The position numbers and the translations under genes were made by a program. DNA of 64,000 nucleotides from Pedobacter polaris. Its GTDB lineage: Bacteria; Bacteroidota; Bacteroidia; Sphingobacteriales; Sphingobacteriaceae. The notes under the pieces were generated by a model. That model did not search any database and was not told the DNA's origin. It saw only the letters and a program-made list of their open reading frames with translations. Below, piece after piece: positions 35,201 through 42,735 of this stretch; position 1 is the first letter of the stretch, and every line of letters begins with the position of its first letter. The stretch spans positions 1,403,603-1,467,602 of the forward strand of contig NZ_SWBR01000001.1 in assembly GCF_005116505.1 (NCBI RefSeq), given 5' to 3'.

Positions 35201-35702
35201 GCTCTTTCGCATATTTCTTTAAGCTTTTCAGGTCATAATCTCCTGATAAGTTAAGATACATGATTGGCATATCCGCAAGGTTAATGTCGCTAACCGTAGG
35301 GTCATTTGGCAAATCGTTTGGTAAGTCTTGCTTTGCCTTATCTACCGCATCTTTAACTCGTTGTTTAGCATCTGCAACTTCTACATTTGTATTAAATTCA
35401 GCAGTAATTATCGAGAAATTTTGATAAGAATTAGAAGTAACCTTTTTTAATCCTTTGGTTGATTTTAGTTCTTTTTCAATCTGTTTGGTAACTAAAGTCT
35501 CCATGTTTGCCGGCGATGTACCTGGATAAATCGTAGATACAAATATCTTCGGAATTAAAACCTCAGGAAAATTTTCCTTAGGTAATCCTTGATATCCTAG
35601 ATATCCCATTATAGCAATGATAGCAGTTAAGACATAAACGGCTGTTTTGTTATCAATTGCCCAACTTGAGGGACCAAATTCTTTTTTAAAATCGTCTTTC
35701 AT
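32277..35702 (-). CDS. RND family efflux permease (AcrB/HAE1-like)
   Basis: Proton-driven inner membrane pump of 1141 residues. The N-terminal helix (TAVYVLTAIIAIMGYLGYQGLP) leads to the porter domain (ENFPEVLIPKIFVSTIYPGTSPANMETLVTKQIE). The proton relay pair is in GLGIVVDDAIVVIENTHR of segment 4. It is about 90 residues longer than AcrB because of a segment between the two repeats (charged MEIEDHETHKPKFDKKVKK then two extra hydrophobic helices). It is the last gene of the TetR-TolC-adaptor-RND operon, 40 bases after the adaptor gene. Substrate unknown; HAE1 features favour hydrophobic or amphiphilic compounds rather than metals. Confidence 0.94.
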   Translation of the reverse strand: MKDDFKKEFGPSSWAIDNKTAVYVLTAIIAIMGYLGYQGLPKENFPEVLIPKIFVSTIYPGTSPANMETLVTKQIEKELKSTKGLKKVTSNSYQNFSIITAEFNTNVEVADAKQRVKDAVDKAKQDLPNDLPNDPTVSDINLADMPIMYLNLSGDYDLKSLKKYAKELQDRIESFKEISGVDIVGALEQEVQINVDLNKMSAAKISFTDIENAVKYENATISGGDIKMDGLRRTLNVKKEFTNADQIANLIIKTPTGSSVYLRDIAEVKDSFKEQNSYASLYGKNVITLNVKKRSGENLIEASDKINALIKEMKGTSLPKNLNITVTGDQSDQTRVTLHDLINTIIIGFILVTIILMFFMGVKNALFVALSVPLSMFIAFITMPALGGLFGFNFTMNMIVLFSFLLGLGIVVDDAIVVIENTHRIFNNGKVPIVKAAKAAAGEVFMPVLSGTLTTLAPFVPLLFWPGIIGEFMFFLPVTLIITLLASLVVAYIINPVFAVDFMEIEDHETHKPKFDKKVKKTVLIMAGLTLLAYLIAFGLGNFMVLMILLYLLNHFYLENAVKNFQNNLWPRFQASYARLLTKALNWPRAMLFGTFGLLVFSFVLMFVVPPKVVFFPEGDPNFIYVYLNLPIGTDQAHTNEVIQQLEKKVTNVVGKDNKDVSSIISNVTVGVTDPQDEDQGEYTNKGKITVAFVEFGKRTGAETSSYLSKIREAVKGVPGAEITVAKEQGGPPTAKPISIEITGDDLDSLVKTSESLKKYIVSKKIDGIEELKSDFLNNKPEIVFDLDRERANREGLSSGQIGLDLRTAIFGKDISKFRDVDEDYDITLRSQENQRNNLDALRNMKMTYRDMGMGGIIRQVPLSSFANIDYVNTYGGIKRKQQKRIIILSSNVLASANPNEVVAKIQSEINEFKVPTGVEVKMAGEQEEQLETAAFLGRAMLIALGLILVILVAQFNSITKPMIILSEILFSIIGVILGITIFGMEMSVVMSGIGIVALAGIVVRNGILLVEFTDLLIEQGMPIKEAVIEAGRTRMTPVLLTATATMLGLIPLAVGLNMDFTTLFTEFNPHLYFGGDNVAFWGPLSWTMIFGLAFATFLTLVLVPCMYLLGDVNSKLIKGWFKKKPEAVDPFAKTAEEPAH

Positions 35703-35742
35703 CTATTTTAAGATTAAGCGTAAATATTTTGTGTGTTTATAA

Positions 35743-36834
35743 TTAGAATTTAACGGTATCTTCTTCGTTTAAATTCTGGGCACCAGCAGTAACTACTTTG
35801 TCGCCAACTTTAAGACCCGATAGAATTTCTACCTTGCCTTCATAAGTTTTACCAGCTTTAATTACCGCTTTTTTAGCTATTCCATTTACTGCAATGAAGA
35901 CAAAATCTCCATTTTCTGCTTTTTGAATTGCTGCAATAGGAATTACAATAGCTTTTGCATTTTGATAATCAACAATTTTTAGCACGGCTAACATGTTAGG
36001 ACGATATTTTTTGCTTGATGGCAGGTTAACCTGAACCTCGAAACTTCTAGAAGCTGGATCGATGGTTTTAGAAGCAAAATTGATTTTCGTTCTCAAGCTA
36101 TCTGGTACATCAGGAAAAATAATATTTACTTCATCACCTTGATTTACTCTTGCTGCATAAGTTTCTGCAACTTGAGCTTTTGCTTTTAAATTACTTGCAT
36201 TTATTACTCTAATGCCAGATAGGCCAGGAGTAACAGCATCACCAACCTTTAATTCCATAGCGTCAATTGTACCATTAATTGGCGATTTAATTTTGTACAT
36301 CGCTATTTGAGAGCGTAAGGTTGCAATTCTATTTTCTGCAGCTTCTTTTTGAGTTTTTGCATTAATAAATTGAACTTCTGTGCCAATTTTTTGATCCCAA
36401 AGATTTTTTTGCCTATTGTACAAACTTGTAGCTAAAGTTAATTGTGTTTGCAGTTCAGCAATGTTCTGACGTAAAACTTTGTCATCAATTTGAGCTAAAA
36501 CTTGACCTTTTCTAACATTTTGACCAATTTTTGCATAAACTGCTGTAACAACGCCTTGAGTTTCTGATGTGACAAGAATATTTTCTTCGGCGTCAATTCT
36601 TCCTTGAATTTCTAAATAATTTTTAAAGTTGGTCTCTGTAACTTCATAAACCGAAATGTCTCTTGCAACTGCTTTAGTAGTATCAGTAGAACCAACTGTA
36701 GTTTCTAATTTCGCAATTTTAGCATCTAACTCTGTACGTTGTTTTTTTAAGTCTGCTAACTCAGCTTTCGGGTCTTTCTTGCTAGAACATGCCGCTAAAA
36801 ATGCGATGGCTGCTATAAATAATATTCTTTTCAT
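35743..36834 (-). CDS. RND efflux periplasmic adaptor lipoprotein
   Basis: Membrane fusion protein of 363 residues linking the RND pump to TolC. A lipoprotein signal ends LAAC (Cys16) then SSKKD. A coiled-coil segment follows (about 22-50, LKKQRTELDAKIAKLETTV). The lipoyl half-motifs appear as EENILVTSETQGVVTAVYAKIGQNVRKGQVLAQID and KIKSPINGTIDAMELKVGDAV, with an alpha-hairpin between them (about 105-160). The beta-barrel and membrane-proximal domains end at about residue 363 (LSGLKVGDKVVTAGAQNL). Located between the tolC and permease genes with short gaps of 22 and 40 bases. Confidence 0.94.
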   Translation of the reverse strand: MKRILFIAAIAFLAACSSKKDPKAELADLKKQRTELDAKIAKLETTVGSTDTTKAVARDISVYEVTETNFKNYLEIQGRIDAEENILVTSETQGVVTAVYAKIGQNVRKGQVLAQIDDKVLRQNIAELQTQLTLATSLYNRQKNLWDQKIGTEVQFINAKTQKEAAENRIATLRSQIAMYKIKSPINGTIDAMELKVGDAVTPGLSGIRVINASNLKAKAQVAETYAARVNQGDEVNIIFPDVPDSLRTKINFASKTIDPASRSFEVQVNLPSSKKYRPNMLAVLKIVDYQNAKAIVIPIAAIQKAENGDFVFIAVNGIAKKAVIKAGKTYEGKVEILSGLKVGDKVVTAGAQNLNEEDTVKF

Positions 36835-36856
36835 TATAAATTGGGATTTTGTAAGG

Positions 36857-38197
36857 TTAGTAGTTTATGTTTCCTAAAGCTTTATCTAGATTTACTTTGT
36901 TAATCAGCATATCATATAAAGCGTTGATGTAATTATTTTGAGATTCTTTTAATGAAGTTTCTGCAGTGGTTACCTCTAAACTAGAACCAACACCCTGATC
37001 GTATTTAATTTTTGTAACACGTAAAACCTCTTTGGCTAAATCCATGTTTCTTTTTTGGTTTTCTAGAGATTTCTGACCGTTTAAGTAAATGGTTTGTGCC
37101 TGTGCAACCTCTAGTTCAATTGTGTTTTGGAGGTTAACTAAATTATTGTCTGTTTTTAGCGATTCTAATTTCGCATTGCGAAGGTCGTAAAGCTTTTGTC
37201 CACCAGAAATTATTGGGATAGATAATCTTAGGCCAACTACAGAAGTTGGGAAGCGCGTATCGTATAAGTTTGAAAACTTATCGTTTTGGAAATTTGCAGA
37301 AGTGCTTCCAAAAGCAGATAGGCTCGGTAAAAACAAACTTTTATATCGTTTAACATCTAGTTCATTTAATTTTTTCTGGGTTTGCAATAAAGAATATTCA
37401 ATTCTTTTGTTATAAACCTGTCCATCAGATAAAACTTGTGCCTGATCTACTTTAATATCGCTAATCTTGTCTTTTAAAGTTAAGTTGCTACCTACTGTCA
37501 TCCCCATCTGAAACTTTAGTAGGTTTACATTTAAGGCCAATAATCTGATAACGTTTTCACGTTCTGTTAGTAAGTTGTTATTTAAAACACTTAACCTGTC
37601 GACATCAATTTTTTCAACAAAACCATTTTTGAACATCTGCTCAGTATCGTTTAGAGACTTTTTTAAACGTTCTAGGTTAGCATCAATCAAAGCAAGTTGC
37701 TCGTTGCTAACTAACACAGAATAGTAAGCTTTAGTTACAGCTACGTTAGTTTCAATTCGGGTTCTTCCAGTATTTTTTACAGAAAGTTCTTTGTAAGTTC
37801 TAGAGGCTTTTAGGCCAACTAAGTAACTTCCATCAAATAATAATTGATTAATATCTAATCCCACTGATGAATTATATTTAACTCCAAATTTTACAGGAAC
37901 TAATGTGCCTGCTGGAGCTCCAAAAAATTCTCCAGGAACTAAACTTGTAGCTACTTTTAAAAAATCTTGAAAGCTAGCATTTGCGCTAACCTGTGGTAAT
38001 CCAATTCCAATCGTTTTCTTAACAGTATTAATTGCAATCTGCTCATCAATTTTTGCATTTAAAATGCTGGTTTGATGTGTTTGCGCATAAGAGATAGCTT
38101 CTTGAAGACTAAAGCTTGCAGTCGTGTCCTTTTGTTGAGCTATGGCAGGGAAAGCCAAACTCAAGCCAAAAAGTAAAATGTAAAGTGTACGTTTCAT
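36857..38197 (-). CDS. TolC family outer membrane efflux protein
   Basis: Outer membrane channel of 446 residues, signal peptide ending AIAQ. Two OEP repeats with long helices: AISYAQTHQTSILNAKIDEQIA and the matching second-half helix pair (VAQAQTIYLNGQKSLENQKRNMDLAKEVL... split by TKIKYDQGVGSSLEVTTAETSLKESQ). GLPQVSANASF and the LRLSIPIISGGQ strand are typical of the family. It starts 3 bases after the TetR gene stop, so the regulator and channel are co-transcribed. Confidence 0.93.
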   Translation of the reverse strand: MKRTLYILLFGLSLAFPAIAQQKDTTASFSLQEAISYAQTHQTSILNAKIDEQIAINTVKKTIGIGLPQVSANASFQDFLKVATSLVPGEFFGAPAGTLVPVKFGVKYNSSVGLDINQLLFDGSYLVGLKASRTYKELSVKNTGRTRIETNVAVTKAYYSVLVSNEQLALIDANLERLKKSLNDTEQMFKNGFVEKIDVDRLSVLNNNLLTERENVIRLLALNVNLLKFQMGMTVGSNLTLKDKISDIKVDQAQVLSDGQVYNKRIEYSLLQTQKKLNELDVKRYKSLFLPSLSAFGSTSANFQNDKFSNLYDTRFPTSVVGLRLSIPIISGGQKLYDLRNAKLESLKTDNNLVNLQNTIELEVAQAQTIYLNGQKSLENQKRNMDLAKEVLRVTKIKYDQGVGSSLEVTTAETSLKESQNNYINALYDMLINKVNLDKALGNINY

Positions 38198-38200
38198 ATA

Positions 38201-38821
38201 TTAAGCTTGCGTAAGTTGTTGTTGTTTGTAATAATTAATTTTTTCTAATCCTTTTGCATTACAAATGCCATAAAGGAAATGCTCTGTTATTTCTGCCATT
38301 ACCTGAGCAAGGTTATATTTAGTCATGTTATAATGGTCATGTTGATTGAAAATTAAATCAACTTGATCTAAGCGCATTTGTGTTAAAATCTCTTTGTTAA
38401 TTTCAGGACGATAAAGACCTTCATTTACACCACGTTCAAGATTTACAAAAATGCACTTACCCAATTTATTCTCTTTAAACTCTTTAAAGTGAAGCCATGC
38501 TTTTGGATGATATTTTTGTAAATCATAAAAAAGCTTAGGGTTCATGTTTGTTAACAATTCATTGATATTTGTAATTGCAAAAAATATTTCATGAACTGCA
38601 TTTTCAGCATTTGTTGCACAATAATCCATTGTGCAATCTTGATTTGATAGTTTATCCTCAATTAAAATATTTACCAATTCATCTTTATCGCTAAAGTGCT
38701 GGTAAATGGTTTTTTTAGACATGCCCAAGTGTTTGGCAATATCATCCATGGTTACACTTTTAAAGCCATACTGGCAAAAAAGTTTATCCGCCTCCACAAC
38801 TATATATTCTTTAACTTCCAA
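38201..38821 (-). CDS. TetR/AcrR family transcriptional regulator
   Basis: A 206-residue repressor. The N-terminal helix-turn-helix is GFKSVTMDDIAKHLGMSKKTIYQHFSDKDELV (about 19-50). The C-terminal ligand domain is unremarkable, with no catalytic features. The start is TTG at 38821: AAAGGAG lies 5 bases upstream (an unusually strong Shine-Dalgarno for this phylum) and a stop codon in frame 8 codons upstream rules out a longer ORF. It leads the efflux operon and most likely represses it, releasing on drug binding. Two 23-codon micro-ORFs precede it on the same strand. Confidence 0.93.
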   Translation of the reverse strand: MEVKEYIVVEADKLFCQYGFKSVTMDDIAKHLGMSKKTIYQHFSDKDELVNILIEDKLSNQDCTMDYCATNAENAVHEIFFAITNINELLTNMNPKLFYDLQKYHPKAWLHFKEFKENKLGKCIFVNLERGVNEGLYRPEINKEILTQMRLDQVDLIFNQHDHYNMTKYNLAQVMAEITEHFLYGICNAKGLEKINYYKQQQLTQA

Positions 38822-38848
38822 TTTTGCTCCTTTAATTATCTATAAGGT

Positions 38849-38920
38849 TTAGCTCCAAAGCTTTTTGATAAGAATTTTTATCTCCTCTGCTACTGTAACT
38901 TCCGCTTCATTAAACTCCAT
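38849..38920 (-). CDS. Micro-ORF A (23 aa), tandem paralogue upstream of tetR
   Basis: Minus-strand ORF of 23 codons ending 27 bases before the TetR start. It begins MEFNEAEVTV, has the core AEEIKILI (residues 11-18) and ends KLWS. It aligns without gaps to the neighbouring micro-ORF at 38964-39035: 15 of 23 residues identical and most others conservative. At least eight of the identical residues use different synonymous codons in the two copies, the pattern expected if the peptide, not just the DNA, is maintained. No Shine-Dalgarno is visible. The predicted product is an amphipathic helix with acidic N-terminal half. Function unknown; a leader peptide or a small membrane or pump-associated protein are possibilities. 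Confidence 0.6.
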   Translation of the reverse strand: MEFNEAEVTVAEEIKILIKKLWS

Positions 38921-38963
38921 AACATTATATCTAAATGATGGCGCAAAACTATGGAAACTTTTT

Positions 38964-39035
38964 TTAATTCCAAAGTTTCCTTATTAAAATTTTTATCTCT
39001 TCAGCTAAGGTTAGCTCTGTTTGTTGTATTTCCAT
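38964..39035 (-). CDS. Micro-ORF B (23 aa), tandem paralogue upstream of tetR
   Basis: Minus-strand ORF of 23 codons, start 115 bases upstream of micro-ORF A's start. It begins MEIQQTELTL, shares the core AEEIKILI and ends KLWN. The AAA to AGG (Lys to Arg) and Ser to Asn differences from copy A are conservative. The 43 bases between the two ORFs are not conserved, so the duplication has been eroded outside the reading frames. I find no recognisable promoter directly upstream. Together with copy A and the tetR-efflux genes it may form one transcript. Confidence 0.6.
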   Translation of the reverse strand: MEIQQTELTLAEEIKILIRKLWN

Positions 39036-39208
39036 GTCACAAAAAAAGAAAAGATAGTTTATTTAGTATAGGTTATTTCGGTGAATTGCGGATTTTAACA
39101 GGCGAAATTCTGTAGATTGTCTATTAAAGAAATTTCTTTTAAAGCAAATAATTTTTTTATTATATATTCGATTATCAAATTATAAAGCAAAAAATAGGAA
39201 ATCATTTT

Positions 39209-39793
39209 ATGAAAAAAGGTAGAATTGAAGCATTTAGCGATGGCGTAATTGCAATAATAATCACCATTATGGTTTTAGAATTGAAAGTTCCCCATGGAGA
39301 TTCTATCAAAAACTTGCTTCCGCTTTGGCCGGTGTTTTTAAGTTATGTACTTAGCTTTATTTATGTAGGTATTTATTGGAACAACCATCACCATATGTTT
39401 ACAGTTGTAAATAAAGTAAATGGTGCTATACTCTGGGCAAATTTGCATTTGTTATTTTGGTTATCTATGATACCTTTTGCTACAGCTTGGATGGGCGAAA
39501 ACTATTTTACTGCTGCTCCCATGGCATTATATGGCTTTGTTTTATTGATGAATGGGGTTGCTTATTCAATTTTAGCTTCATTATTGGTTAAACATCACGG
39601 TGAAGATTCGTTACTGGCAAAAGCTATGGGAAGTGATTTTAAAGGTAAACTATCAGTAGTTTGTTACGTGCTCGCCATTCCGAGTGCATTTTTAAATGTT
39701 TGGATTTCTGGGGCTTTGTATATTTTAGTAGCAATGGTTTGGCTGATTCCTGATAAGAGAATTGAAAAGGTAATTCATGATGAACAGGAATAG
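39209..39793 (+). CDS. TMEM175 family potassium channel-like membrane protein
   Basis: A 194-residue integral membrane protein (formerly DUF1211) with six predicted helices. The family hallmark RxxxFSDG is present near the N-terminus (R5...F9-S10-D11-G12) and continues VIAIIITIMVLELKVP. Bacterial TMEM175 homologues are tetrameric K+ channels with one six-helix repeat per subunit, which fits the length. SYVLSFIYVGIYWNNHHHMF forms the third conserved helix. Divergent from the tetR/micro-ORF region and probably monocistronic; physiological role uncertain. Confidence 0.9.
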   Translation: MKKGRIEAFSDGVIAIIITIMVLELKVPHGDSIKNLLPLWPVFLSYVLSFIYVGIYWNNHHHMFTVVNKVNGAILWANLHLLFWLSMIPFATAWMGENYFTAAPMALYGFVLLMNGVAYSILASLLVKHHGEDSLLAKAMGSDFKGKLSVVCYVLAIPSAFLNVWISGALYILVAMVWLIPDKRIEKVIHDEQE

Positions 39794-39829
39794 TTAACTA
39801 CTACCTATCATTTTTCCTTTATCATTTAA

Positions 39830-39837
39830 TACATTTG
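39830..39837 (+). promoter_or_regulatory. -7 promoter box of murB
   Basis: TACATTTG matches TAnnTTTG and is 15 bases upstream of the murB ATG. No clear -33 TTTG. Confidence 0.4.
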
Positions 39838-39852
39838 TGCTTTAATTAAGTT

Positions 39853-40869
39853 ATGCCCATTTTACAAGAAAACATTTCTTTAAAACCATATAACACTTTT
39901 GGTATAGATGTAAAGGCTAAATATTTTGCCGAAGCTAAAAGTGAACAGGATTTAGCTCAAATATTTAATGATCCGCTATCAAAAACACAAAAATTATTGA
40001 TTTTAGGTGGTGGGAGCAATATGCTTTTTACCCAAGATTTTGATGGCCTAGTAATTAAGATAGGCATTGAAGGAATTGAATACGAAGTTTTTGGAGATAA
40101 GGTGAGTGTAACGGCGGGAGCTGGTGTAATTTGGAATGACCTGGTTAATTTTTGTGTAAGTAATGATTTTGCTGGAATAGAAAACCTTAGTTTAATTCCT
40201 GGGACAGTTGGTGCATCACCAATTCAAAATATTGGAGCTTACGGTGTTGAATTAAAAGATGTCTTTGCCTCATGTTCTGCATATGAGATTGCTACAGGTA
40301 AAATCAAATCTTTTGATTTTAACGATTGTAAGTTTGGCTATAGAGATAGCGTTTTCAAAAATGAATTTAAAAATCAATACATCATTACTAAGGTTCTCTT
40401 TAATCTAAGTAAGAAAGCAAAACTCCAAACTCATTATGGGGCAATTACAACAGAACTTGCAAATAGACATATCGAGGAGCCAACTATCACTGATGTATCT
40501 AGAGTGGTAGCTGATATTAGGGTAAGCAAATTACCAGATCCAAAAACGATTGGAAATGCTGGTAGCTTCTTTAAGAACCCTGTAATCGATAAATCACAAT
40601 TTGAAGAATTAATTGCAAAATTTCCTGACGTAGTTAATTACCCAGCACCTAACCATAAAATAAAATTAGCCGCAGGATGGTTAATTGAGCAATGTGGCTT
40701 TAAAGGGGTAGTAGTCGGTGAAACAGGTACTTGGAAAAATCAAGCATTGGTATTGGTAAATCATGGTAAAGCGACTGGACAGGAAGTGTACAATTTTTCA
40801 GAACATATAATTGATACTATCCGTGCCAAATTTGGAGTATTGCTTGAGCGTGAAGTAAACATTTTGTGA
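39853..40869 (+). CDS. murB: UDP-N-acetylenolpyruvoylglucosamine reductase
   Basis: Cytosolic FAD enzyme that reduces enolpyruvyl-UDP-GlcNAc to UDP-MurNAc in peptidoglycan synthesis. The 338 residues include NTFGIDVKAKYF, the FAD-binding LGGGSNMLFT, GIENLSLIPGTVGASPIQNIGAYGVE, the catalytic Ser in NAGSFFKNPVI, the substrate-binding AAGWLIEQCGFKG, and a C-terminal Glu in LEREVNIL. The last segment and length place it with type I (E. coli-like) MurB. It is isolated from other mur genes here, with its own likely promoter. Confidence 0.95.
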   Translation: MPILQENISLKPYNTFGIDVKAKYFAEAKSEQDLAQIFNDPLSKTQKLLILGGGSNMLFTQDFDGLVIKIGIEGIEYEVFGDKVSVTAGAGVIWNDLVNFCVSNDFAGIENLSLIPGTVGASPIQNIGAYGVELKDVFASCSAYEIATGKIKSFDFNDCKFGYRDSVFKNEFKNQYIITKVLFNLSKKAKLQTHYGAITTELANRHIEEPTITDVSRVVADIRVSKLPDPKTIGNAGSFFKNPVIDKSQFEELIAKFPDVVNYPAPNHKIKLAAGWLIEQCGFKGVVVGETGTWKNQALVLVNHGKATGQEVYNFSEHIIDTIRAKFGVLLEREVNIL

Positions 40870-41023
40870 TAAGTTGATTTTTACTTATTAAGAGAAGATT
40901 TTTCTTTAAAATTAAATCCTTTTTAATTTTTGGTATCATAGTTGTATAAGTTCTATCAAATAACAAACAGTTTGCTCGAACCATATTAGCGCTGTTTCTT
41001 TTTTAAAACTTAAACTAAAAATT

Positions 41024-41551
41024 ATGACACAGCTTCAATTTAACCACCAATTGCATGATTATTCTGGCTCTTTACAGTCATTCGCTTTAAATTTTACAAA
41101 AGATGTTGAGGATGCTAATGATTTGGTACAAGATACCATGCTAAAAGCGGTTACTTATTATAGCAAATTTAAAGAAGGTACAAATTTAAAAGGCTGGTTA
41201 TTTACAATTATGCGCAATACGTTTATCAATAACTATCGCCGCATGGTAAAAACAAATACATTAATTACACAAAGTGAAGATATTTCATCTGCTAACTTAC
41301 ATTATAGTGCTACAAGAAATGCAGTAGAAAGTAAATTTGTAATGGGCGATATTCATAAAGCATTAGCTACTTTACAGCCAGAATATTATGTTCCTTTTAT
41401 CAAATATTTTGAAGGATATAAATATCATGAAATTGCAGAAGAATTAGCTATTCCTATAGGTACTGTTAAAACTCGTATCCACGTTGCTCGTGGCATATTA
41501 AAAAAATATTTAAGAACTTACGCAAAGGACCTTACATCTGCCGAAGCATAA
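41024..41551 (+). CDS. ECF RNA polymerase sigma factor
   Basis: A 175-residue sigma-70 of ECF type. Region 2 carries DVEDANDLVQDTMLKAV and the NLKGWLFTIMRNTFINNYRR helix that binds core and the -10 element. Region 4 is FEGYKYHEIAEELAIPIGTVKTRIHVARGILK. No anti-sigma gene adjoins. A terminator separates it from the lycopene cyclase gene 120 bases downstream, so the two are separate units, though ECF factors do control carotenoid genes in other bacteria. Target regulon not deducible. Confidence 0.92.
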   Translation: MTQLQFNHQLHDYSGSLQSFALNFTKDVEDANDLVQDTMLKAVTYYSKFKEGTNLKGWLFTIMRNTFINNYRRMVKTNTLITQSEDISSANLHYSATRNAVESKFVMGDIHKALATLQPEYYVPFIKYFEGYKYHEIAEELAIPIGTVKTRIHVARGILKKYLRTYAKDLTSAEA

Positions 41552-41578
41552 ATTTATAATTAACATATATCTATTAAA

Positions 41579-41608
41579 AACCCATTGATCTAATCGATGG
41601 GTTTTTTG
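41579..41608 (+). terminator. Terminator after the ECF sigma gene
   Basis: AACCCATTGAT (41579-41589) pairs with ATCGATGGGTT (41593-41603) with one G:T pair, followed by TTTTT. Confidence 0.88.
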
Positions 41609-41644
41609 TTTGCATTGTTTTAAGGATAAACGAGGGCAAAGTCA

Positions 41645-41652
41645 TACTTTTG
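41645..41652 (+). promoter_or_regulatory. -7 promoter box of the lycopene cyclase gene
   Basis: TACTTTTG matches TAnnTTTG and lies 19 bases before the ATG at 41672. No TTTG at the expected -33 position, which may leave room for a regulator. Confidence 0.4.
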
Positions 41653-41671
41653 AAAAACTAAAACAACATCA

Positions 41672-42349
41672 ATGACTTATACCTTTTTGCTGCTTAACCT
41701 ATTCCTTATCCTCATACCTTTTGTTTTGGCACTAGATAAAAGAGTGTTTAACGTTGGAAACCTAAGGTTATTTATTGTTCCATCATTAATTGTAGCTATT
41801 GTCTTTTCTCTTTTCGCTATATTCTTAACAGGATTAAAAGCTTGGAGTTTTAATTCAGCTTACATAGTTGGACTAAACTATGGTGGAATACCAATAGAAG
41901 AATATATATTCATGTTTACTTTCAGCTTCGCTGGATTAGGAATTTATAATTATTTGAATGCAAAATATCCTAAAAACAACTTACAAAAATATAGTTTAAC
42001 AGTAAGCCAAATAATGATAGGTATTTGCTTTGGCCTGCTATTCTTTGCTTATGCAAAATGGTATACCGCTCTTACATTTGCTGTTCTAATGCTGCTATTG
42101 ATTGGTATAGAATACATAAATACCTTAAGGTTTATGTATAAATTTTACAGAGCATTTTTGGTCACTCTTATCCCATTTTATATTTGTTATGGAATAATCT
42201 GTAATCTGCCTGTAATCCATTATGAACCCAAGGAGAATGTAAAATTTGATTTGGCAAAAATTCCACTAGAAAATCATTTTTTTATGATGGCTATGCTTTT
42301 GTTAGCTGTATATCTATTTGAATTTTTTAGCAGTAGAAAAAAGAGCTAA
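41672..42349 (+). CDS. Fused lycopene cyclase domain protein (CrtYcd type)
   Basis: Integral membrane carotenoid cyclase of 225 residues made of two homologous three-helix lycopene cyclase domains, equivalent to fused actinobacterial CrtYc and CrtYd. Each half carries the conserved acidic loop: GGIPIEEYIFMFTF at about residues 69-82 and KIPLENHFFMMAM at about 197-209. Six to seven hydrophobic helices are visible. It would cyclise lycopene ends to beta-ionone rings, completing a yellow-orange carotenoid. No crtB, crtI or crtZ is within the window. Its stop shares a base with the next gene's start (TAATG), so it is translationally coupled to a cytochrome b5-like gene. Confidence 0.9.
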   Translation: MTYTFLLLNLFLILIPFVLALDKRVFNVGNLRLFIVPSLIVAIVFSLFAIFLTGLKAWSFNSAYIVGLNYGGIPIEEYIFMFTFSFAGLGIYNYLNAKYPKNNLQKYSLTVSQIMIGICFGLLFFAYAKWYTALTFAVLMLLLIGIEYINTLRFMYKFYRAFLVTLIPFYICYGIICNLPVIHYEPKENVKFDLAKIPLENHFFMMAMLLLAVYLFEFFSSRKKS

Positions 42350-42582
42350 TGGATTTACCAATCTATAGCAAACAACAACTCGCATTGCGAAATGGCCAAG
42401 ATAAACCTCAAATTTGGATTGCCTATAAGGGATTAATCTACGATGTAGGTAGTAGCCGATTATGGAAAAACGGCAAGCATTATGAGCATTGGGCGGGACA
42501 AGATTTAACTGACGAATTACCAGATGCGCCCCACACCGAAACCGTATTCGAGAAATTTGAAGTGATAGGGAAATTATTGTAG
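42349..42582 (+). CDS. Cytochrome b5-like heme/steroid-binding domain protein
   Basis: A 77-residue single-domain protein. It shows the short b5-like fold IWIAYKGLIYDVGSSRLWKNG followed by KHYEHWAGQDLTDEL and DAPHTETVFEKFEVIGKL. Probable axial His ligands lie in HYEHWAG and in APH; the classical HPGG motif is absent, as in the prokaryotic b5-like subgroup. The ATG overlaps the cyclase stop by one base, suggesting the two products are made together, perhaps as a redox partner of a carotenoid-modifying enzyme. That partnership is inference. Confidence 0.85.
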   Translation: MDLPIYSKQQLALRNGQDKPQIWIAYKGLIYDVGSSRLWKNGKHYEHWAGQDLTDELPDAPHTETVFEKFEVIGKLL

Positions 42583-42735
42583 CTTAATCAAAATCGATCT
42601 CATGTAAACTATATAGATTGGCCATGATATATGATAATTTCAGATAAGCAAATGGTTTTAAGAGTGGGTTGGAATTTTAAAAATCCTTTTTTCTAAAAAA
42701 GAATAGTTGTAATTTTAAGCTATAGATGAAAAATA

